Shown here piece after piece: positions 51,657 through 60,407 of a stretch of DNA of 64,000 nucleotides. The position numbers and the translations under genes are program-made. The number at the start of each line of letters is the position of its first letter. Position 1 is the stretch's first letter. The notes under the pieces are model-generated. The model saw only the letters and a list, made by a program, of their open reading frames with translations, was not told where the DNA came from and ran no database searches. The DNA comes from DAIDJD01 sp035485275 (GTDB lineage: Bacteria; Oederibacteriota; JAJYGY01; DAIDJD01): assembly GCA_035485275.1 (NCBI GenBank), contig DATHOE010000042.1, forward strand, positions 17,647-81,646, read 5' to 3'.

Positions 51657-54191
51657 CTAACGAAGCAGCAGCAGTTTCCCCGCCACGGCCTTGGAGGCCG
51701 AGCCCTCGCGCAGGCTGACGACGCGGTAATAGTACAGGCCGTTGGCGGCGCCCCCGGTAAAGGAGGCCGGAAGGGGCACGCTGACCCAGCCGGCCGGCGC
51801 GTTTTCGAGCCCCGCCTCGCCCGCGAGGACAAGGGCTTTGGTGTAGATGTCCACCCGCACGGAATCGGCGTAGCCCGAAAGCAATACCCTTATCGAAACG
51901 GGATTGGGATCGGGGACCGGGCAGCTGCCCAGGATGCCGTTTCCGCCGGAGGCCGGGGTCGCGTCCGCGGTGGGGGCGGCGCTGGGGCCCGCTGTGGGGC
52001 TGGGCGTCGGGGTCGCCGCGGACGTGGGGTTAGGGCTCGGGGAAGCGGACGCGAATGGGCTGGCCGTGGCGCTCGCGGTCGCAGGGGGGCCGGCGGACAG
52101 GGAAGGGCTGGGGAAGGCGGACGGGCTGTCGCTCAGGGTGGCCGATGCGCTCGCGCTTGGCGTGGGCGTGAAGGTCCGGGTCGAGGATGGGCTGGGGCTG
52201 GGTGTGGCGGTTTGGCTCACGCTGTAGGTGGGGCTGACGGATTTGGCGGGGCTGGGGCTGCGGGTGGGCGTGGCGGTGCGGCTCACGGTGAGGGTGGGTG
52301 AGGCGGAAGGGCTGAGGCTGGGGGTGAGGGTTTGGCTCACGCTGTAGGTGGGGCTGACGGATTTGGTGGGGCTGGAACTGCGGGTGGGTATGGCGGTCCG
52401 GGTCAATGTCACGGAGGGCGAGGCGGAAGGGCTGAGGCTGGGGGTGAGGGTCTCGCTGACGCTGTAGGTGGGGCTGACGGATTTGGTGGGGCTGGAACTG
52501 CGTGTGGGCGTCGGGGTGAGGCTCTGCGTGGCGGTGGCGCTCACGGTATGGCTCGGGCTCGGGGACTTGGTGGCCGAGGGCGTGCGGGTCCCGGTGATGG
52601 TCGCGGAATCGGACGGCGTGCCGCTGACGGTGTAAGTGGGGCTGGCGGATTTGGTCGTGGTCGGGCTGCGGGTCGGGCTGGGGGTCGCTGAGGCGCTGGG
52701 GCTGGATTTGGGCGTGGCCGTGTCGCTGGCGGTGCGGCTGGGGCTTAGGGACTTGGTGGGCGAGGGGCTCCGGCTTTCCGTGCCCGTCGGGGAGGGGCTG
52801 TCGGTGGCGGTCGGCGTGGGCGTGGCGGGCAGGGTGAAACTGAGGGTGTGGATGTTGCAGACGCCCTGGTCCCCGCTGCCCATGCCGTCCTCGACCAGCA
52901 GGACCACGTGGTTTCCGGCCGTGAGGTTGATGCCGCCAGCGGTGACGTCCGTCCAGGTCTGCCAGCCTCCGGTGTCGGGGCAGCTCAGCTCGCCCGTGAC
53001 GGCCGTGCCGTCGACGTCCACGTGGAAGGTGCCGCCGGGTCCGTCGCTGGCCACCCGCGCGTCGAGCGTGTAGCTGCCGGTCTGCGCCACGCTGACGCTG
53101 TACTGGAGCCACTGGCCCGGGCTGGTGTAGTCGTAGTCGTAGCCCCCGCCCGTGTCGCTGCAGTCCTCGGTGGAGACCGCGTCGCCGGTGCGGTACACGC
53201 CGTTGGTCTGGGTGCTGTTGAGGGCGTTGTACGCGAAACCCTCGCCCGGCTCCGTCGGGTCCGCGGTGTCGTCATAGCTGTCGTAGTTCACGGCCTGGAT
53301 GGTGCCCGGCAGGCTGGGCGCCGTGCCTCCGTAGGGGCTGGTGCCGTTGTCGGTGAGCTTGTAGACGCGCACGTAGTCCACCAGCATCTGCTGCGGGAAG
53401 CTGCAGGTCACCGCGCCGCCGACGGGCCCGCCCAAGGCCAGGTTCATGATGATGAAAAAGGGGTGGTTGAAGACCCATTCGCCGCCGCCGGGCAGGTTGG
53501 CGGCCGTGAGGGTCTGGTAGGCGACGCCGTCGACGTAATAGGTGATGGAGGTCGGCGTCCACGAGACGGCGTAGAGGTGGAAGGCCGTGTTCATGGCCTG
53601 GCCCGCGGGCAGCGTGTAGGTGGTGCCGACGCCGTCCCCGCCGTTGTAGTCGCCGCCGCCGGGCTCCACCGGGCCGTGGATGTGCCCGCCGTTCTGGGTG
53701 TTGGTGTCGTACTGCCCGATGTTCTCCATGATGTCGATTTCGCCGCAAAGGGGCCAGGTGGCGGTGTTGATGTTGGAGCCCAGCATCCAGAAGGCCGGCC
53801 AGAGGCCGGAGCCCTCGGTGGTGCCGGCGGGGAGTTCGATGGAGGCTTCGATCATGCCGTAGGCCTGGTCGAAAAGGCCCTGGCTCTTCATGCGCGCGGA
53901 GGTGTAGCCGCCGTTGTCCAGGGCCTCGATCACCAGGTGCCCGTTGCCGTCCTGGTAAACGTTTGAAGTGGAATTGGTGTAGGTCTCCAACTCCCCGTTG
54001 CCCCAGCCTCCGCCGCCCAGGTCATAGGTCCAGCGGGTGGAGTCCGGCGAGGTGTTGGCGGCGCCGTTGAACTCGTCGTTCCACACGAGGGTCCATTGGG
54101 GATCGGCGGCTCGACCCAAGACCGGGCACAGCAACAGCGGAACGAACATCAGCCCGCGGAAACCAAGAATTTTGCACCAGCGGCTGGGCAT
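51657..54191 (-). CDS. Secreted GH16 endo-beta-glucanase with CBM6-like domain and Ser/Thr/Pro-rich linker
   Basis: The 844-residue protein starts at ATG 54191 (a TTG at 54221 is in frame) with a signal peptide (MFVPLLLCPVLGRA, cleaved before A). The GH16 domain covers about 30-280, with catalytic motif CGEIDIMENIGQ (E151 nucleophile, E156 acid/base). A CBM6-like carbohydrate-binding module follows (GQWLQYSVSVAQTGSYTLDAR; residues about 315-450). A linker of about 250 residues of Ser/Thr/Pro/Ala leads to a short C-terminal domain with aromatic strands (GLYYYRVVSL) resembling a secretion/attachment module. It should hydrolyse beta-1,3- or mixed-linked glucans outside the cell. Confidence 0.9.
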   Translation of the reverse strand: MPSRWCKILGFRGLMFVPLLLCPVLGRAADPQWTLVWNDEFNGAANTSPDSTRWTYDLGGGGWGNGELETYTNSTSNVYQDGNGHLVIEALDNGGYTSARMKSQGLFDQAYGMIEASIELPAGTTEGSGLWPAFWMLGSNINTATWPLCGEIDIMENIGQYDTNTQNGGHIHGPVEPGGGDYNGGDGVGTTYTLPAGQAMNTAFHLYAVSWTPTSITYYVDGVAYQTLTAANLPGGGEWVFNHPFFIIMNLALGGPVGGAVTCSFPQQMLVDYVRVYKLTDNGTSPYGGTAPSLPGTIQAVNYDSYDDTADPTEPGEGFAYNALNSTQTNGVYRTGDAVSTEDCSDTGGGYDYDYTSPGQWLQYSVSVAQTGSYTLDARVASDGPGGTFHVDVDGTAVTGELSCPDTGGWQTWTDVTAGGINLTAGNHVVLLVEDGMGSGDQGVCNIHTLSFTLPATPTPTATDSPSPTGTESRSPSPTKSLSPSRTASDTATPKSSPSASATPSPTRSPTTTKSASPTYTVSGTPSDSATITGTRTPSATKSPSPSHTVSATATQSLTPTPTRSSSPTKSVSPTYSVSETLTPSLSPSASPSVTLTRTAIPTRSSSPTKSVSPTYSVSQTLTPSLSPSASPTLTVSRTATPTRSPSPAKSVSPTYSVSQTATPSPSPSSTRTFTPTPSASASATLSDSPSAFPSPSLSAGPPATASATASPFASASPSPNPTSAATPTPSPTAGPSAAPTADATPASGGNGILGSCPVPDPNPVSIRVLLSGYADSVRVDIYTKALVLAGEAGLENAPAGWVSVPLPASFTGGAANGLYYYRVVSLREGSASKAVAGKLLLLR
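52201..52560 (-). repeat. Three 120-base tandem units in the GH16 linker
   Basis: GCTGTAGGTGGGGCTGACGG recurs exactly at 52221, 52341 and 52461, each 120 bases apart; the encoded 40-residue unit contains SPTKSVSPTYSVS. The first two units match over nearly their whole length, the third over its first half. Confidence 0.9.
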
Positions 54192-54521
54192 TGTCGGATC
54201 CGGAATCGTGTTGGGAAACAATGTTCCAGACAGAAAAACACTCTCAAAAGGTTATCAGAGAGCTCCTTCTTTGAAATACAATTTTTCGACTTTTTTGTCC
54301 TGTAAGTGCAGAGGCACTGGAGATTTTTTGGTAATTCGCCGGATTTCAGCAATATCTAGCAGGGACTTAGCTTTTTCATTTTTATTTTCCAAAATGGGCC
54401 GTCTCGGTCCCTTGGATGCCATTTTTTGGACACCTATCCGGACCGGCCCCCGCGCCGACACGGCCATGGCGGTGTTGTACCATATTTCCGGACATGGGAC
54501 GTCCGCAAGGAGCTGACCACA
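54192..54521. promoter_or_regulatory. Divergent promoter region between the GH16 and GH18 genes
   Basis: This 330-base region is AT-rich in the middle (about 54250-54400), unlike the GC-rich genes on each side, and separates two divergent secreted glycosidase genes. I see no sure -10/-35 pair and no coding sequence; a short stem CTCTC/GAGAG lies near 54247-54268. The rest shows nothing I can name. Confidence 0.5.
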
Positions 54522-56723
54522 GTGGGGAGAAGCAAAGCCCTGATTTTTTGCCTCCTATTTTGCCTGGGCCTGGTCCATCCGGCCTGGGCTTTTAGAATGC
54601 CCTTTTGGCTCAACAATCCAAGCCGAAGCAACGCCAATGATCCCCTGGATCCCTTCGGCCACCACCGGACCGGCCCCACGGCTCTTGCCACGCCCACGGA
54701 CCTCGTGACGCCCAGCCCCACTCTCAGCGCCACCCCGGGAATGACCGCCACGAGGACGGCGACACCCTCGGCTCTGCCTTCGCAGCTTCCAAGCGCCACT
54801 GAGAGCCCGACGGAGACCGCAAGTTCCAGCCCGGCGGCGAGCCCGAGCGCGACGCCTAGCTGGACACCGGAAGCCTCTCCAAGTCTTTCGCCGAGCGCGA
54901 CGCATTCCGCGACGCCCAGCCCCAGCCCCAGCGTATCGCCTTCCCTCACGGCGACCCCCTGCGCAACAGCGAGCTGGACCCTGACTGTGACGTCCAGCCC
55001 AAGCTCGAGCCTCACGAGCACTGCCAGCCCCAGCGCGACGCCGAGCTGGACAGCGACTGCCACATCCAGCCCTACGCCGAGCCCCACGGGCACTGTCAGC
55101 CCCAGTGCGACGCCGAGCCGGACAACGACGACCCTGTCCAGTCCCACCTCGAGCCCGACGAATACAGGGAGCCCCAGTGCGACCACAAGCCGCACACTGA
55201 CCGGCTCGCCCAGCCTGACGCGCACGGTGAGCGCCAGCGCAACGCCCAGCTGGACCTCGACCGCCATGTCCAGCCCCACGTCGAGCCCGACGCGCACGGC
55301 GAGCCCCAGCGTGACGCAGAGCTGGACCTTGACCGCCATGTCCAGCCCCACCCCGAGCCCGACGCGCACAGTGAGCGCCAGCGCGACGCTGAGCCGAACC
55401 TCGACCGTCTCACCCAGCTCCACGCCGAGTCTGACGCGCACAGCGAGCCCCAGTCCCAGCGCGAGCGCGAGCCGGACGCCGACCGCCTCAGCCAGCCCCT
55501 CACCCAGCCTGACCCGCACGCCAAGCCCCAGTGCGACGGCAAGCTGGACGCCGGCCCTTTCGCCCAGCCCCTCGGCCGGTCAGACGCGCACGGCAAGCCC
55601 CAGTGCGACGGCAAGCCGCACTCCGACTGCCTCGCCCAGCCCCACGCCGAGCCCGACGCGCACGGCCAGCCCCAGCGCCACCGGAACCCGGACCGCCACG
55701 CCCACGGCGACCACCACCGCCACGCCCGGCTCCTCCAAACATATGCTGATCGGCTATTGGCAGGACTTCGACAACGGCACCTCCTACATACCCTTGCGCC
55801 AGGTGTCCTCGGATTGGGACGTCATTGACGTGGCCTTCGCCGGCACCGCCGCCGACTATTCGACCGTGTCCTTCGTGCCCGACAGTGGCCTCTACGCCTC
55901 CAATGCCGCCTTCATTTCCGACGTGAATTACCTGCACGGCCTGGGCAAGAAGGTGGTGCTCTCCATCGGCGGGGCGAACGGCACCGTCACCATCGCCAAC
56001 GCCGCGGACGAAACTGCCTTCGAGAACTCCGTGATCAGCACGGTCAACACCTTCGGGTTCGACGGCATCGACTTGGACATCGAAAACGGTTTCTCCCTGA
56101 ACTCGGGGGACACCGATTTCAAGAATCCGACCACCCCGGCCATCGTGAATCTGATCGCGGCGGTGAAGGTGGTCTGCGCCCATTTCGGCCCAGGCTTCAT
56201 TTTGAGCATGGCGCCCCAGGTCCCCAACGTGCAGGGCGGCATCACCGCCTACAGCAACGTCTGGGGCAGCTACCTTCCCATCATCTACGCGCTGTCGAGC
56301 CAGCTGACCTATCTGCAGATCCAGTATTACAACAACGGGAGCAATACGGCATTGGACGGGAACAACTACACCAACGGGACAGCGGACTTCACCGTGGCCA
56401 TGACCGACATGATGCTGGTGGGTTTCCCCATCGCGGGGAATTCGTCGAACATGTTCCCCCCGATCAGCCAGGCCCAGATGGTCCCCGGCGTTCCGGCCGC
56501 GGCCGCGGCGGCCCCCAGCGGCGGCTACATCGCGCCGAGCCCGGACCTCATCAACGCCTTCAATTACCTCATCAAGGGCCAGTCCTACGGGGGGGCCTAT
56601 GTGCTGCGGGGCGGACCATACCCCGACCTTGGGGGCGTGATGACCTGGTCGATCAACTGGGATATTTACAACAATTACGTGTTCTCCAGCGCCATGAGTC
56701 CGTACATAAGCGGCTTGCCCTGA
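54522..56723 (+). CDS. Secreted GH18 chitinase-type glycoside hydrolase with Ser/Thr/Pro repeat region
   Basis: The 733-residue protein starts at GTG 54522, with AAGGAG nine bases upstream, and has a signal peptide (KALIFCLLFCLGLVHPAWA). Residues about 50-405 are Ser/Thr/Pro/Ala-rich repeats; the GH18 barrel begins at HMLIGYWQDFDNG (near 405). The catalytic motif DGIDLDIE lies at 514-521 (E521 acid). LSIGGANG and TYLQIQYYNNGS fit the barrel. Chitin or related polymers are the likely substrate. The repeat region precedes the enzyme domain, the reverse of the GH16 protein. It is divergent from the GH16 gene. Confidence 0.9.
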   Translation: MGRSKALIFCLLFCLGLVHPAWAFRMPFWLNNPSRSNANDPLDPFGHHRTGPTALATPTDLVTPSPTLSATPGMTATRTATPSALPSQLPSATESPTETASSSPAASPSATPSWTPEASPSLSPSATHSATPSPSPSVSPSLTATPCATASWTLTVTSSPSSSLTSTASPSATPSWTATATSSPTPSPTGTVSPSATPSRTTTTLSSPTSSPTNTGSPSATTSRTLTGSPSLTRTVSASATPSWTSTAMSSPTSSPTRTASPSVTQSWTLTAMSSPTPSPTRTVSASATLSRTSTVSPSSTPSLTRTASPSPSASASRTPTASASPSPSLTRTPSPSATASWTPALSPSPSAGQTRTASPSATASRTPTASPSPTPSPTRTASPSATGTRTATPTATTTATPGSSKHMLIGYWQDFDNGTSYIPLRQVSSDWDVIDVAFAGTAADYSTVSFVPDSGLYASNAAFISDVNYLHGLGKKVVLSIGGANGTVTIANAADETAFENSVISTVNTFGFDGIDLDIENGFSLNSGDTDFKNPTTPAIVNLIAAVKVVCAHFGPGFILSMAPQVPNVQGGITAYSNVWGSYLPIIYALSSQLTYLQIQYYNNGSNTALDGNNYTNGTADFTVAMTDMMLVGFPIAGNSSNMFPPISQAQMVPGVPAAAAAAPSGGYIAPSPDLINAFNYLIKGQSYGGAYVLRGGPYPDLGGVMTWSINWDIYNNYVFSSAMSPYISGLP
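54954..55722 (+). repeat. 72-base tandem repeats in the GH18 linker
   Basis: Units encoding SPSATPSWT-like 24-residue blocks start at 55026, 55098 and 55170, exactly 72 bases apart, and continue with imperfect copies (for example SASATPSWTSTAMSSP and SPSATASRTPTAS) through about ten units. Confidence 0.88.
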
Positions 56724-56765
56724 ACCGGAAAACCGGCGGTCCCGCCCGGATTTCCTCCCGGCTCC

Positions 56766-57614
56766 TCAGCCCGCCATCTTTTCCCGCAAACGCAGGCGGG
56801 CTTCCAGGTCCAGCGCCAGGGGAGGGAAGCTGAGCAGCAGCAGCACGCCCGCCAGGGGCAGGGCGCAGACGTAGCCGTAGCGGGCGAAGGCCAGGGCCCC
56901 GGACAGGGCGCCCGCGAAAAAACAGGCCACCAGCACCGCGTGCAAGGACAGTCGCCGGCGGTCCGCCCGGACCGGGGCCATTTTGCGGGCCTGGGCCCGG
57001 TTGGCGTAAAGGAGCTGGCTCAATTCCAGGCCCAGGTCTGTGGCGTTTCCGGTCATGTGCGTGGTCCGCACCTCGGTCCTGGACATGGAGCTGCTCACGG
57101 CGTTGTGCATCCCCATCACGAAGCTCAGAAGGACGGCCGTGGCCGGGGCGAAAAAACTCTCCCGCGAAAGGGCGTCGCCGAAGAGGCCGAAAAGGCAGAT
57201 CAGCCCGGCCTCCATGGTCATGGAAAAAGCGTGGCGGGCCCGGTAGCGGTGCCGGCGCCCGTAGGACAGGAGCATGCCCGACAGGAAGGCGCCGGCCATG
57301 AAGGTGGGCACCAGGATGCCGAAACTGACGGCGCCGGCCAGATGGCCCAGGGCCAGTTCGTTGGCGGTTTTCGACGTGTTGCCGGTGACGTGGGAGGTGT
57401 AAAAACCCAGGGCCTGGAAGCCTCCGGCGTTCAAGGCCCCGGCCGTGAAGGCCAAAATGCCCCCCAAGCGCAGCAGGGAGCCGTGGTCCAGGCGCCGTTC
57501 GTCGCGCAAGGTATGGCCGTCCCAGAATCCGAGGCTTCCCACGAGCCCGCGGGCGCCGCGGAGAAGCTGCCTTGGGAAGTTCCTGCGCGCGTACGAAACC
57601 CCGGGGGTCCTCAT
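56766..57614 (-). CDS. DUF1275 (YoaK-like) membrane protein
   Basis: The 282-residue protein has six or so membrane helices and DUF1275 motifs: AFTAGALNAGGFQALGFYTSHVTGNT (start of the core), FGDALSRESFF, VMGMHNAVSSSMSRTEVRTTHMTGNATDLG. Function is unknown in the family. It is joined to the ArsR gene by an ATGA overlap, so it is probably the regulated partner. Confidence 0.9.
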   Translation of the reverse strand: MRTPGVSYARRNFPRQLLRGARGLVGSLGFWDGHTLRDERRLDHGSLLRLGGILAFTAGALNAGGFQALGFYTSHVTGNTSKTANELALGHLAGAVSFGILVPTFMAGAFLSGMLLSYGRRHRYRARHAFSMTMEAGLICLFGLFGDALSRESFFAPATAVLLSFVMGMHNAVSSSMSRTEVRTTHMTGNATDLGLELSQLLYANRAQARKMAPVRADRRRLSLHAVLVACFFAGALSGALAFARYGYVCALPLAGVLLLLSFPPLALDLEARLRLREKMAG

Positions 57615-57946
57615 TTTCCGAGCGCCAGGCTGCGCAGGTCCCTTTCGGCCCGGCGCATCTGCTCCAGCAGCACCGCGTTGATGCTGCGCAGCACCGGGAA
57701 AATCGCCGGATTCGCCACGCTATAGACCACGGTTTTTCCGGACTGTTCGGAGGCCAGGATTCCGGCCTGGCGCAGCAGCGAAAGGTGTTTGGAGGTGGCG
57801 GGCTGGCTCAATTGGACCTCCGAGGACAGGGCGCCCACGGTTTTGCCCCCGAGCTTGAGGGCCTCCAGCAGCCGTAGGCGCGCGGGATGGGCCAATACGC
57901 CCAGGAAGTCCGCCTTGATTTTGAAGGTGAAGTCGAGCGCGGCCAT
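57611..57946 (-). CDS. ArsR-family transcriptional repressor
   Basis: The 111-residue protein starts at ATG 57946, although upstream in-frame ATGs exist at 57964 and 57991. A winged helix-turn-helix spans KADFLGVLAHPARLRLLEALKLGGKTVGALSSEVQLSQPATSKHLSLLRQAGILASEQSGKTVVYSV. No CVC metal motif is present in the recognition helix (LSQPATSKHL), so it does not look like a canonical arsenic sensor; the ligand is unknown. It overlaps the DUF1275 gene by four bases. Confidence 0.9.
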   Translation of the reverse strand: MAALDFTFKIKADFLGVLAHPARLRLLEALKLGGKTVGALSSEVQLSQPATSKHLSLLRQAGILASEQSGKTVVYSVANPAIFPVLRSINAVLLEQMRRAERDLRSLALGK

Positions 57947-57961
57947 GGGATTATACTTTCT

Positions 57962-57984
57962 CATATAAGGATATTTGCATATAT
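57962..57984 (-). promoter_or_regulatory. Candidate ArsR-type operator
   Basis: The imperfect dyad around ATATAAGGATATTTGCATAT lies 16 bases upstream of the ArsR start and has the ATA...ATA ends seen in ArsR operators. Twelve of 20 bases match the dyad. Confidence 0.35.
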
Positions 57985-58018
57985 ACGGCAAAAGAGGCGG
58001 GCACGCAAGGGGCGGACC

Positions 58019-60388
58019 TCAGGCGGTCCGGCCCCACTTCCAGCCCCTGATCTCCGGCAGGTCCCGGCCCTTGGCGTTGATGTACTGCCTGTGCTCGACC
58101 AGTTTGTCCTGCAGCCATTGCTTGAGGTAGACGCCTTTGTCCCCGGTCCTGGGCACGCGTTCCACCACGTCCATCACAAGGTGGAAGCGGTCCAGTTCGT
58201 TGAGCACGCACATGTCGAAGGGCGTGGTGATGGTACCCTCCTCCTTGTATCCCCGCACATGGATGTTGTCGTGGTTGTGGCGGCGGTAGCACAGGCGGTG
58301 GATGAGCCAGGGGTAGGCGTGGAAAGCGAAAATGACGGGCTTATCCAGCGTGAAGAGTTCGTCGAAATCCGTGTCGCTGAGTCCGTGCGGATGCTCCGAT
58401 TGCGGCTGCAGTTTCATGAGGTCCACGACGTTGACCACCCGGACCCTGAGTTGGGGAAGGCGCTCCCGCAGGATCGAAACCGCGGCGAGCGTCTCCAGCG
58501 TGGGGACGTCCCCGCAGCAGGCCATGACCACGTCCGGCGGGGCGGACTGGTCGTTGCTGGCCCAAGGCCAGATGCCGATGCCCTCGGAGCAGTGTTTGAC
58601 CGCCGCGTCCATCGCCAGCCACTGGGGGGCCGGGTGCTTGCCCGCGATCACCACATTGACGTAGTGGCGGCTCCGCAGGCAGTGGTCCATCACGGACAGG
58701 AGGCAGTTCGCGTCGGGCGGGAGGTAGACGCGCACCACGCCGGCCTTCTTGTTGACCACATGGTCGATGAAGCCGGGGTCCTGGTGGGTGAAGCCGTTGT
58801 GGTCCTGGCGCCAGACGTGGGAGGTGAGCAGGTAGTTCAGGGACGCGATCTTTGGCCGCCAGGGAAGTTTCGAGGTCACCTTCAGCCATTTGGCGTGCTG
58901 GTTGAACATGGAATCGACGATATGGATGAAGGCTTCATAGCAGTTGAAGAGCCCGTGGCGGCCCGTGAGCAGGTAACCCTCCAGCCAGCCCTCGCACTGG
59001 TGCTCGCTGAGCACTTCCATCACCCGGCCCTTGGGAGCCAGGAACTCGTCGTCCGGGGTGACCGCGGCGTCCCACTGGCGCGGGGTCTCCTCGAAAACGG
59101 CCCCCAGCCCGTTGGAGAGCGTCTCGTCCGGGGCGAAGATCCTGAAATTGGACTGTTCTCCGTTGAGTTTGACCAGGTCCCTGAGGAAAGGGCCCAGCAC
59201 GCGCGTGTCGCCCGGCCCCGGATCGCCATGCGAGGCCACAGGGGCCGCGTAATCGCGAAAATCGGGCATGCGCAGGTCCCTCAACAGAAGGCCGCCGTTG
59301 GCGTGGGGGTTGGCGCCCATGCGCCGCGGACCTTGCGGGGCGAGTTCGGCCAGCTCCGTCTTCAGACGCCCTCCCGCGTCGAATAGCTCCTCGGGCCGGT
59401 AGGACCTCAACCAGGCCTCCAGTTGCTCCAAGTGTCCGGGAACGCCCGCCGGATCCAGGATGGGCACCTGGTGCGAACGGAAGCTGCCTTCGACCCTTTG
59501 GCCGTCGACAAGCTTCGGGCCGGTCCAGCCCTTGGGTGAGCGCAGAACGATCATCGGCCAAAGCGGCCGGCCGGCTTTGTCGTGGAGGCGGGCCTCCCGC
59601 TGTATCCCCTGGATTTTTTCCACGACCGTGTCGAGCGCCGCGGCCATGGCCGCGTGCATCGGTCCCGGCTCTTCGCCCTCCACAAAATGGGGTTCCCAAC
59701 CATAGCCCAGAAACAGCGCCTCCAGCTCCTCGTGGGGGATCCGCGCCAAAACGCTGGGGTTTGAGATTTTGTAGCCGTTGAGGTGGAGGATAGGCAGGAT
59801 CGCGCCGTCGGACGCGGGGTTGAGGAATTTGTTGGAATGCCAGGCGGTCGCCAGCGGGCCGGTTTCGGCCTCCCCGTCGCCGACGACGCAGGCGACGATG
59901 AGTTTGGGGTTGTCCAGGGCCGCCCCGAAGGAATGGCTGAGCGAATAGCCCAGTTCGCCGCCCTCGTGGATCGAGCCGGGGCAGTCCGGCGATGCGTGGC
60001 TGGGCACCCCGCCGGGGAAGGAAAATTGGGTGAAGAGGCGCTTCATCCCGGCCTCGTCCTGGGTGATGTCCGCGTGCACCTCGCTGTAGCTGCCTTCAAG
60101 GTAGGTGTTGCTGACGACGGCGGGCCCGCCGTGCCCCGGCCCGGACACATAGATCATGTCGAGGTCGTATTTTTTGATGGCGCGGTTCAGGTGCACATAG
60201 ATGAAGTTTTGCCCGGGCGTGGTGCCCCAGTGCCCCAGCAGCATGTGTTTCACGTCGGCAGGGGCGAGAGGACGCTTCAGAAGGGGGTTGTCGCGGAGAT
60301 AAATCTGGCCCACCGACAGGTAATTGGCGGCGCGCCAATAGGCGTCCATCTTTTGGAGCAGTTCTGGGTTCGGGTTTTTCGTATCCAT
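58019..60388 (-). CDS. xfp: Phosphoketolase (Xfp)
   Basis: The 789-residue thiamine-diphosphate enzyme cleaves xylulose-5-phosphate (often also fructose-6-phosphate) with phosphate to acetyl phosphate and an aldose phosphate. It matches Xfp from end to end: YLSVGQIYLRDNPLLKRPL, GHWGTTPGQNFIYVHLNR, YVSGPGHGGPAVV, VVGDGEAETGPLATAWHSNKFLNP, HLNGYKISNPSVLAR, and HDNIHVRGYKEEGTITTPFDM near the C-terminus. Length is typical. The gene is directly downstream of ackA with 19 bases between them, so both steps of the phosphoketolase branch are encoded together. Confidence 0.97.
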   Translation of the reverse strand: MDTKNPNPELLQKMDAYWRAANYLSVGQIYLRDNPLLKRPLAPADVKHMLLGHWGTTPGQNFIYVHLNRAIKKYDLDMIYVSGPGHGGPAVVSNTYLEGSYSEVHADITQDEAGMKRLFTQFSFPGGVPSHASPDCPGSIHEGGELGYSLSHSFGAALDNPKLIVACVVGDGEAETGPLATAWHSNKFLNPASDGAILPILHLNGYKISNPSVLARIPHEELEALFLGYGWEPHFVEGEEPGPMHAAMAAALDTVVEKIQGIQREARLHDKAGRPLWPMIVLRSPKGWTGPKLVDGQRVEGSFRSHQVPILDPAGVPGHLEQLEAWLRSYRPEELFDAGGRLKTELAELAPQGPRRMGANPHANGGLLLRDLRMPDFRDYAAPVASHGDPGPGDTRVLGPFLRDLVKLNGEQSNFRIFAPDETLSNGLGAVFEETPRQWDAAVTPDDEFLAPKGRVMEVLSEHQCEGWLEGYLLTGRHGLFNCYEAFIHIVDSMFNQHAKWLKVTSKLPWRPKIASLNYLLTSHVWRQDHNGFTHQDPGFIDHVVNKKAGVVRVYLPPDANCLLSVMDHCLRSRHYVNVVIAGKHPAPQWLAMDAAVKHCSEGIGIWPWASNDQSAPPDVVMACCGDVPTLETLAAVSILRERLPQLRVRVVNVVDLMKLQPQSEHPHGLSDTDFDELFTLDKPVIFAFHAYPWLIHRLCYRRHNHDNIHVRGYKEEGTITTPFDMCVLNELDRFHLVMDVVERVPRTGDKGVYLKQWLQDKLVEHRQYINAKGRDLPEIRGWKWGRTA

Positions 60389-60407
60389 GGCCTTGTTCTC
60401 CGTAAAT

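Noticed and set aside
52201..52560. Regular repeats considered as a CRISPR array
   Set aside because: The repeats are contiguous, with no unique spacers, and lie in frame within a coding sequence.
54245..54400. AT-rich stretch between the glycosidase genes, considered as a transferred island edge
   Set aside because: It is short, has no direct repeats or integrase and is better explained as a divergent promoter region.
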